Positions 7,216 through 11,905 of a stretch of DNA of 11,905 bases are shown piece by piece. Below the pieces are notes generated by a model. The model had not been told where the DNA came from, did not search any database, and saw only the letters and a list, made by a program, of their open reading frames with translations. A program made the position numbers and the translations under genes. Position 1 is the first letter of the stretch; each line of letters opens with the position of its first letter. Source of the stretch: Firmicutes bacterium UBA4874 (lineage in GTDB: Bacteria; Bacillota; Clostridia; Caldicoprobacterales; DTU083); the NCBI GenBank assembly GCA_002399435.1, contig DHDO01000098.1, positions 12,136 through 24,040 of the forward strand, read 5' to 3'.

Positions 7216-8541
7216 ATGGAAGCAACACCTTTGAAGAGGGTTGCGTTTTATACTCTGGGATGTAAGACAAATCAATATGATTCGGAGGCCATGAAGGAGC
7301 GGTTTCTGGAAAAAGGCTATCGTGTTGTGGATTTCCGGGAGGATTCCGACGTTTATGTGGTGAATACCTGTACTGTAACGAATCTGGGCGAAAGGAAATC
7401 CCGGCAGGTCATTCACAGGGCACATCGCAGGAATCCCGATGCGGTTATCGCCGTTGTGGGATGCTATGCGCAGCAGGCGGCAGAGGAGGTTCTGTCCATA
7501 CCTGGGGTCCGGGTAGCGCTGGGGACCAACAGCCGGAACCGCATCGTGGATTATGTGGAAAGAGCGCAGGCCATAAAGGCTCCCGTCAATGGTGTGGAGA
7601 ATATCCGGCAGGCCCGGGAGTTCGAAGACATGCCCATCCATGCTTTTGCCGGAAAGACCCGTGCTGCACTGAAAATCCAGGAAGGCTGCAGTCAGTTTTG
7701 TACGTACTGCATTATCCCTTATGTACGGGGCCCGATCCGAAGCAGGAATCCGGAGAGCATCCGAAAGGAAGCGGAGCGCCTGTCGGAAGCCGGATTTCGG
7801 GAAATTGTACTGACCGGCATTCATATTGCCTCCTACGGAAGGGACCGGCAAAATACCGGGAATGCCGATTTGCTGGACCTGCTGAAGGACCTTCATACGA
7901 TCCGGGGCATCGAGAGGATACGGCTGGGCTCTTTGGAGCCTACCCTACTTACAGAACATTTTATAGAGGAAGTCCGTGATCTGCCGAAAATATGCCGGCA
8001 TTATCATATCTCGTTGCAGAGCGGATGCGATGCAACCCTGAAGCGAATGAACCGGAGGTATACCACGGCGGAATATCGGGAAATTGTCCGGCATCTGCGA
8101 TGCGCCATTCCGGAAGTCGCTGTTACGACTGACATTATGGTGGGCTTTCCGGGAGAAACGGAGGAGGAGTTTGCCGCCACCTGTGCGTTTGCCGAGTCCG
8201 TGGGATTCAGCAGGATTCATGTATTTCCCTATTCTCCCAGGGAGGGAACGCCGGCAGCGTCTTTTGAGCATCAGGTTCTCCCGGAAATCAGGGAACGCCG
8301 GAGCCGGAAAATGGTAGCTCTGAGCCGGAAGCTGGAGCAGAACTATATGGAGCAGTTTATTGGCCGGAAGGAGACCGTTTTGTTTGAAAAGGCATATAAC
8401 GGTAAAGAAGGGCTTGTGGAAGGACATACGGATCATTATATCAAGGCTCTGGTACCGGGCGGGCCGGAGCTGGAAGGGCAATTGCTGCCGGTATTTCTGG
8501 ACGGAAGGGAGAAGGACTGTCTGACCGGGCATGTTGCCTGA
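7216..8541 (+). CDS. mtaB: tRNA (N6-threonylcarbamoyladenosine(37)-C2)-methylthiotransferase MtaB
   Basis: The predicted 441-residue radical SAM methylthiotransferase has three parts. The N-terminal UPF0004 domain binds a 4Fe-4S cluster through Cys16 (LGCKTNQ), Cys52 (NTCTVT) and Cys83 (VGCYAQ). The radical SAM core has CxxxCxxC at Cys158, Cys162 and Cys165 (EGCSQFCTYCIIPYVRG). A C-terminal TRAM-like RNA-binding domain covers roughly 375-440. The LGCKTNQ form and the position after dnaJ match B. subtilis MtaB (YqeV), which converts t6A37 to ms2t6A37 in ANN-decoding tRNAs, rather than MiaB or RimO. ATG 7216 has GGAGG (7204-7208) seven bases upstream. An 87-base gap separates it from dnaJ; I see no terminator there, so dnaJ and mtaB may be co-transcribed. 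Confidence 0.95.
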   Translation: MEATPLKRVAFYTLGCKTNQYDSEAMKERFLEKGYRVVDFREDSDVYVVNTCTVTNLGERKSRQVIHRAHRRNPDAVIAVVGCYAQQAAEEVLSIPGVRVALGTNSRNRIVDYVERAQAIKAPVNGVENIRQAREFEDMPIHAFAGKTRAALKIQEGCSQFCTYCIIPYVRGPIRSRNPESIRKEAERLSEAGFREIVLTGIHIASYGRDRQNTGNADLLDLLKDLHTIRGIERIRLGSLEPTLLTEHFIEEVRDLPKICRHYHISLQSGCDATLKRMNRRYTTAEYREIVRHLRCAIPEVAVTTDIMVGFPGETEEEFAATCAFAESVGFSRIHVFPYSPREGTPAASFEHQVLPEIRERRSRKMVALSRKLEQNYMEQFIGRKETVLFEKAYNGKEGLVEGHTDHYIKALVPGGPELEGQLLPVFLDGREKDCLTGHVA

Positions 8542-8705
8542 ACGGCTGCCGACAGCCCTGAAAGCGGATCGCCACTCTCCGGCGGCGTCATGGCCGGCAT
8601 TTTGGGCGCCATGCGGTGTAATGATTCTTTCGTATATTGCCGATGGAACCGGTCCCGTGCTTCCGGGGAACCAACAGGAACAAAAGGAAGAGAAGGAGGA
8701 GCTGT

Positions 8706-9053
8706 ATGGAGGATTGTTTGTTTTGCAGAATTGTAAATCGGGAGATTCCGTCCCGGATTGTGTATGAAGATGAGGATGTACTGGGGTTTTATGACATTGA
8801 GCCTATGGCGCCGGTTCATGTGTTGCTGATCCCGAAAATGCATATAGCCTCTCTGAATGAACTGACCGACGAACACAGCGGCCTGATCGCCCATCTGACC
8901 CGTGTCATACCGGAAGTGGCGGAGAAACTGGGCATCCGGGAAAGTGGCTATCGCGTGGTTGTCAATTGCGGAAAGGATTCCGGCCAGGCTGTGCCTCACC
9001 TGCATTATCATATTTTGGGAGGCAAAGCGCTGAAAAACAATTTTGGCTCGTAA
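8706..9053 (+). CDS. HIT family protein (HINT-like purine nucleoside phosphoramidase)
   Basis: This 115-residue protein belongs to the histidine triad superfamily. The triad HLHYH is at residues 98-102 (AVPHLHYHILGG), and the N-terminal strand and the HVLLIPKMHIASL segment (38-50) are typical of HINT proteins, which hydrolyse AMP-lysine and related phosphoramidates. Cys4 and Cys7 (CLFC) together with His46 and His98 fit the structural zinc site seen in several bacterial HIT proteins; that assignment is inferred by analogy. ATG 8706 has AAGGAGG (8693-8699) six bases upstream; an in-frame upstream extension to 8637 lacks such a site. The preceding 164 bases after mtaB hold no other gene or clear promoter. 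Its placement between mtaB and rpsU is common in Clostridia, but its physiological substrate is unknown. Confidence 0.94.
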   Translation: MEDCLFCRIVNREIPSRIVYEDEDVLGFYDIEPMAPVHVLLIPKMHIASLNELTDEHSGLIAHLTRVIPEVAEKLGIRESGYRVVVNCGKDSGQAVPHLHYHILGGKALKNNFGS

Positions 9054-9070
9054 AATTGCGGCAGGAACGG

Positions 9071-9099
9071 TTGACATGGCAAATTGCAATGAGTATAAT
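9071..9099 (+). promoter_or_regulatory. Consensus sigma-A promoter of rpsU-yqeY
   Basis: TTGACA (9071-9076) and TATAAT (9094-9099) are both perfect consensus hexamers separated by the optimal 17 bases. Transcription should start near 9106, leaving an untranslated leader of about 78 bases before rpsU. This is the strongest promoter signal in the window and starts only 17 bases after the HIT gene stop codon. Confidence 0.92.
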
Positions 9100-9134
9100 G
9101 GAATATGTTGTAGTTTCTATATATTTCCCATAGT

Positions 9135-9156
9135 TTACCGCCCGATTGAGGGGTAA
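9135..9156 (+). other. Hairpin in the rpsU 5' leader
   Basis: TTACC-G-CC (9135-9142) can pair with GGGGTAA (9150-9156) to form seven base pairs with one bulged G and a seven-base loop. It is followed by TGTGCTAGC and then the Shine-Dalgarno, with no T-run, so it is not a terminator. It may protect the mRNA or take part in translational control of S21, but no known ribosomal-protein leader class can be assigned from sequence alone. Confidence 0.4.
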
Positions 9157-9183
9157 TGTGCTAGCGGAGGGAGGGAAAGCAAG

Positions 9184-9357
9184 ATGTCTGAGATTAGAGT
9201 AGGGGAAAACGAATCATTGGAGAGCGCTTTGAAACGATTTAAGAAAAAATGCTCCAAAGCTGGCGTCATGGCGGAAGTGCGCAGGAGAGAACACTATGAA
9301 AAGCCCAGTGTCCGGAGAAAGAAGAAATCAGAGGCTGCTCGCAAGAGAAAGTATTAG
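9184..9357 (+). CDS. rpsU: 30S ribosomal protein bS21
   Basis: This 57-codon gene encodes a very basic protein, beginning [19 protein letters not shown] and containing [30 protein letters not shown], with a Lys/Arg-rich tail ending RKRKY. These are hallmarks of bS21, a small-subunit protein near the anti-Shine-Dalgarno platform that assists initiation. Its length matches Firmicute bS21. The ribosome binding region GGAGGGAGGG (9166-9175) offers two overlapping GGAGG sites, the better one (9170-9174) nine bases from ATG 9184. It has its own consensus promoter and is followed after 12 bases by yqeY, the same pair as in B. subtilis. Confidence 0.98.
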   Translation: MSEIRVGENESLESALKRFKKKCSKAGVMAEVRRREHYEKPSVRRKKKSEAARKRKY

Positions 9358-9369
9358 GAAGTGTTGGAA

Positions 9370-9813
9370 ATGTCCCTTAAAGACCGATTGCTGGAAGATA
9401 TGAAGTCTGCCATGAAAAAGAAGGATACCATCCGAAAGTCGACCATTACCATGGTTCGTGCCGCCATTCTTCAAAAGGAGAAGGACGAAAAAGTCAAACT
9501 GGACGATGCGGGGGTGGTTGGGATCATTGCGAAGGAAGTCAAACAGCGCAAGGATTCCATTCCGGAGTTTGAAAGGGGGAATCGCCCCGATTTGGTTGAC
9601 GAGCTCAACACGGAAATCAACATATTGATGGAGTACCTTCCTCAACAGCTGACAGAGAAGGAAATTGGGAAAATTGTCTTGCAGACGATTTCCGAGGTCG
9701 GCGCCACAGGCATGAAAGATATGGGAAAGGTTATGGGAGCTCTGATGCCCAGGCTGAAAGGCAGGGCAGATGGCAAGCTGATCAACGAAATTGTAAGGAA
9801 ACATTTGCAATAA
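9370..9813 (+). CDS. yqeY: GatB/YqeY domain-containing protein
   Basis: The predicted 147-residue protein is a full-length YqeY-type protein: MSLKDRLLEDMKSAMKKKD at the N-terminus, then IRKSTITMVRAAILQKEKD, EVKQRKDSIPEFERGNRPDLV, EYLPQQLTEKEI and the closing MKDMGKVMGALMPRLKGRADG. The family resembles the tail domain of the GatB subunit of tRNA amidotransferase and is thought to bind tRNA, but its exact role is not settled. ATG 9370 is preferred over the in-frame GTG 9361, since AGGAAG (9356-9361) is correctly spaced only for the ATG. It lies 12 bases after rpsU, in the same transcript, and is followed immediately by a terminator. Confidence 0.95.
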   Translation: MSLKDRLLEDMKSAMKKKDTIRKSTITMVRAAILQKEKDEKVKLDDAGVVGIIAKEVKQRKDSIPEFERGNRPDLVDELNTEINILMEYLPQQLTEKEIGKIVLQTISEVGATGMKDMGKVMGALMPRLKGRADGKLINEIVRKHLQ

Positions 9814-9814
9814 T

Positions 9815-9843
9815 AAAAAGCCCGGTATTTGTCGGGCTTTTTT
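9815..9843 (+). terminator. Intrinsic terminator after rpsU-yqeY
   Basis: A perfect 10-bp stem, AAAAAGCCCG (9815-9824) with CGGGCTTTTT (9833-9842), has an eight-base loop and a run of six T at 9838-9843. It begins two bases after the yqeY stop codon. The A-run on the upstream side also makes it potentially bidirectional. The nfeD start codon lies only 28 bases beyond it. Confidence 0.93.
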
Positions 9844-9871
9844 GATACAAACATGGGAATGGGGTGATGGA

Positions 9872-10678
9872 ATGAAACAGAGGACCTGGATTGCTTTTAT
9901 TCTGGCAGGGCTGCTGATTTGGGTGAGCCTGCCGGGTCCTGCTTCTGCCGCAAACAGTCAACAAGCAGGATCCGTTGTTTTTCTGAAAGTTGGGGCGAAT
10001 CCGGATGCTTCCACCCGGATTGTTGAGTTCCTGACACGTCCTGAAATATCCACTGCTCTGCTGATTCTTGCCATTCTTGCCATGGTGACGGAGATATTTG
10101 CCCAGGGCTTCGGGCTTCCCGGCCTGATCAGCATTGTTGCCTTTGCCCTGTATTTTGGCGGAGGTCTTCTGGCCGGCAACGCGGAATGGTGGCCCGTCCT
10201 GTTGTTCCTTATCGGAGCGGTACTGCTTGTGATTGAAACGGTGATACCGGGATTCGGGATTTTTGGCGTCAGTGGCATTGCGGCACTGCTCGTCGGTGTC
10301 GTGTTTGCTGCTCCTACTCCCAGGCAGGGGATCATCAGCCTGTGCATCGCCCTTGCTGCTGCAGCCGTGCTGATCCCCATCCTTTACAAGCTGCTGGGAG
10401 GGCCCGTGTTTTCCCGGCACTTTGTCCTTCACGAAGCGGAAACAGCGGACAGGGGATATGTCAGCAAGGAACCGGACACCCGGCTGGTGGGCAAAGTCGG
10501 AGAGGTTCTGGCTCCCCTGAGGCCTTCCGGGACAATCCGGATTGACGGAAGAAACATGGATGCCCAGTCCGGTGGCGACTACCTTCCGAAAGGCACCCGG
10601 GTTCGGGTTGTCCGGGTGGAAGGAGCGAAAATTGTTGTTGAGCCGGTGGCAGAACAGAAGGAAAAGAGTGAACGCTGA
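9872..10678 (+). CDS. NfeD family membrane protein without the serine-protease domain
   Basis: The predicted 268-residue protein begins with a probable signal peptide (residues 1-26/27, hydrophobic core then GPASA), followed by only about 30 residues before the NfeD-type membrane region. Helices lie around 59-76, 85-100, 107-150 and 160-180, with the typical GFGLPGL and [10 protein letters not shown] loops. The C-terminus (about 205-262, [16 protein letters not shown] to [14 protein letters not shown]) is the OB-fold domain that partners SPFH proteins. The B. subtilis homologue beside FloA, YqeZ, is about 437 residues because a ClpP-like serine-protease domain sits between the signal peptide and the helices; here it is missing. 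The start is ATG 9872 with GGGGTGAT (9861-9868). floA follows after 35 bases, so they are probably co-transcribed. NfeD proteins act with flotillins in membrane microdomains. Confidence 0.92.
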   Translation: MKQRTWIAFILAGLLIWVSLPGPASAANSQQAGSVVFLKVGANPDASTRIVEFLTRPEISTALLILAILAMVTEIFAQGFGLPGLISIVAFALYFGGGLLAGNAEWWPVLLFLIGAVLLVIETVIPGFGIFGVSGIAALLVGVVFAAPTPRQGIISLCIALAAAAVLIPILYKLLGGPVFSRHFVLHEAETADRGYVSKEPDTRLVGKVGEVLAPLRPSGTIRIDGRNMDAQSGGDYLPKGTRVRVVRVEGAKIVVEPVAEQKEKSER

Positions 10679-10713
10679 GCCGATGCCATACCAAGTATAA
10701 AGGAGGAAAATTC

Positions 10714-11700
10714 ATGGAGATATTGATTCCACTTATCGTGATTGTTGTTGTCTTTGCCGTGGCTCTCATTCTGGCTTTTGTACCGCTTGGTCTGTGGATA
10801 TCCGCCCGTGCAGCCGATGTCCGGATCGGTATTTTTAATCTCATTGGCATGCGTTTGCGCCGTGTGGTTCCGTCCAGGATTGTCAATCCGCTGATCAAGG
10901 CCACCAAGGCAGGGATTGCCGTCAGTGCGGACAAACTGGAAGCGCATTATCTGGCAGGCGGAAATGTGGATCGCGTTGTCAATGCGTTGATTGCAGCGCA
11001 AAGAGCTGATATTCCGCTGGAATTTCAGCGGGCAGCGGCCATCGATCTGGCTGGAAGGGATGTTCTGGAAGCCGTACAGATGAGCGTCAATCCAAGGGTC
11101 CTGGAGACGCCAAAGGTGGCTGCGATGGCAAAGGACGGCATCGAGGTCATCGTCAAGGCAAGAGTAACGGTTCGGGCCAATATTGACCGGCTGGTGGGCG
11201 GTGCCGGGGAAGAGACGATCCTGGCCCGTGTCGGGGAAGGCATTGTCACCACCGTAGGTTCCTCGGTATCGCATAAATCAGTATTGGAAAATCCGGACAG
11301 CATTTCCCAGACCGTACTGAATAAGAGTCTCCATTCCGGAACAGCATTTGAAATCCTGTCCATTGACATAGCCGATGTGGACGTTGGCAGGAATATCGGC
11401 GCTCAGCTTCAGACGGATCAGGCGGAAGCAGATAAACGGATTGCCCAGGCCAAGGCGGAGGAAAGAAGAGCCATGGCGGTTGCCAAAGAGCAGGAGATGA
11501 AGGCATCCGTTCAGGAGATGAAGGCCAAGGTCGTGGAAGCGGAAGCGGAAGTACCCAAAGCAATGGCTTCTGCCCTGCGGGAAGGAAAACTGGGTGTGAT
11601 GGACTATTATAATATGAAAAATGTGATGGCGGACACCGGTATGCGGGATTCCATATCCAGAATGGGCAAGGAGGAAACTCCACCGGATATTAAGAAATAG
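10714..11700 (+). CDS. floA: Flotillin-like protein FloA
   Basis: The predicted 328-residue protein matches FloA (YqfA, about 331 residues in B. subtilis). Residues 4-27 form one strongly hydrophobic membrane-embedded hairpin or helix; then comes [20 protein letters not shown], the SPFH region with [17 protein letters not shown] and [20 protein letters not shown], and from residue 231 a charged Ala/Glu/Lys-rich coiled coil (QADEAD-type spacing, [19 protein letters not shown]) used for oligomerisation. The C-terminus is short and charged. FloA scaffolds functional membrane microdomains and affects membrane fluidity, secretion and signalling. The start at ATG 10714 has AAAGGAGG (10699-10706) seven bases upstream. 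It follows nfeD by 35 bases, and the next gene starts 25 bases after its stop. Confidence 0.97.
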   Translation: MEILIPLIVIVVVFAVALILAFVPLGLWISARAADVRIGIFNLIGMRLRRVVPSRIVNPLIKATKAGIAVSADKLEAHYLAGGNVDRVVNALIAAQRADIPLEFQRAAAIDLAGRDVLEAVQMSVNPRVLETPKVAAMAKDGIEVIVKARVTVRANIDRLVGGAGEETILARVGEGIVTTVGSSVSHKSVLENPDSISQTVLNKSLHSGTAFEILSIDIADVDVGRNIGAQLQTDQAEADKRIAQAKAEERRAMAVAKEQEMKASVQEMKAKVVEAEAEVPKAMASALREGKLGVMDYYNMKNVMADTGMRDSISRMGKEETPPDIKK

Positions 11701-11725
11701 ACCGCATCCAAAAGGAGGATCATGT

Positions 11726-11905
11726 ATGGCGAACATCCTGACGCCGCTTATTATATTTGGAATTTTTATCCTGTTTTCGATGAATCGGACGCGCTCCTCC
11801 TCTCCCCCTCCGAACCGGTCGGCGTCCCCGCCCGGGAAATCACCGCACCCGTCGGCAGTTTCGTCCGGGCATCCCGCGACGGCAGAAGCTCATGCCACAG
11901 AAGCT
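11726..11905 (+). CDS. Unrecognised small membrane-anchored Pro/Ser-rich protein, 3' end outside window
   Basis: Sixty codons are visible, and the frame is still open at the window edge. The protein starts MANILTPLIIFGIFILFSMN, one short hydrophobic segment that could be a membrane anchor or uncleaved signal, followed by Arg residues (NRTR) and then a Ser/Pro-rich, probably disordered stretch (SSSPPPNRSASPPGKSPHPS) with Ala/His/Gly. ATG 11726 is chosen because AAGGAGG (11712-11718) is seven bases upstream; ATG 11722 in another frame is only three bases away and would make an unconvincing protein. It lies 25 bases after floA, so it is probably the third gene of the nfeD-floA operon. I do not recognise the family; a role with FloA is only suggested by position. 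Confidence 0.6.
   Translation, partial: MANILTPLIIFGIFILFSMNRTRSSSPPPNRSASPPGKSPHPSAVSSGHPATAEAHATEA

Noticed and set aside
6166..7896. Antisense open frame of 576 codons across dnaJ and mtaB
   Set aside because: It overlaps two unmistakable genes and the gap between them, and the translation shows no domain; it is a shadow of their codon usage.
8544..8557. Hairpin GGCTG-CCGA-CAGCC after mtaB as a terminator
   Set aside because: It is a five-base-pair stem with no T-run.
8542..8705. Extra small gene or promoter between mtaB and the HIT gene
   Set aside because: Open frames here lack ribosome binding sites and run into neighbouring genes in the wrong frame, and no hexamer pair has acceptable spacing.
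11722..11905. Alternative coding frame from ATG 11722
   Set aside because: Only three bases separate it from the Shine-Dalgarno, and the translation (MYGEHPDAAYYIWNFYPVF...) shows no coherent structure, unlike the membrane segment in the 11726 frame.
1..11905. CRISPR array, insertion sequence, prophage, toxin-antitoxin, tRNA or rRNA
   Set aside because: I saw no regularly spaced repeats, transposase or integrase motifs, terminal inverted repeats or tRNA cloverleaf; every gene except the last fits conserved core synteny.

Overview
The window looks like an ordinary core-chromosome segment of a low-to-middle GC Firmicute, most likely a member of the Clostridia. All genes are on the + strand and are preceded by strong Shine-Dalgarno sequences (AGGAGG or GGTGAT types). 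HrcA with a perfect CIRCE operator, a DnaK lacking the N-terminal insert found in Gram-negative DnaK, and a FloA-type flotillin all point to Firmicutes. The gene order matches the Bacillus subtilis arrangement lepA-hemW-hrcA-grpE-dnaK-dnaJ-prmA-rsmE-mtaB-rpsU-yqeY-yqeZ-floA. Two genes are missing (prmA and rsmE), and a HIT-family gene sits between mtaB and rpsU.

Layout. 1-612 is the 3' end of lepA (elongation factor 4). 661-1797 is hemW. A sigma-A-like promoter (1847-1875) and a perfect CIRCE inverted repeat (1885-1911) begin the heat-shock cluster: hrcA (1929-2963), grpE (3040-3780) and dnaK (3923-5827). A strong intrinsic terminator (5895-5928) follows dnaK. It overlaps a candidate promoter for dnaJ (5989-7128, probable TTG start). 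Next come the tRNA methylthiotransferase gene mtaB (7216-8541) and a HINT-like HIT gene (8706-9053). A textbook TTGACA-N17-TATAAT promoter (9071-9099) drives rpsU (9184-9357) and yqeY (9370-9813), which end at an intrinsic terminator (9815-9843). nfeD (9872-10678) and floA (10714-11700) form a membrane-microdomain pair. The window ends inside an unrecognised small gene (from 11726) whose product starts with one membrane segment followed by a Pro/Ser-rich tail.

How the genes work together. HrcA represses the operon through CIRCE; GrpE, DnaK and DnaJ form the Hsp70 folding machine. lepA, mtaB, rpsU and yqeY concern translation or tRNA quality. NfeD and FloA organise functional membrane microdomains. 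The NfeD here keeps a signal peptide and the NfeD membrane and OB-fold parts but lacks the serine-protease domain found in the B. subtilis homologue.

I see no mobile element, CRISPR array, tRNA, rRNA or evidence of horizontal transfer. No intergenic stretch exceeds 300 bases. I did not find a clearly new biological system. The points most worth a second look are the protease-less NfeD with its unidentified downstream membrane gene, the terminator/promoter overlap between dnaK and dnaJ, the missing prmA-rsmE pair, and the repeats upstream of dnaK.
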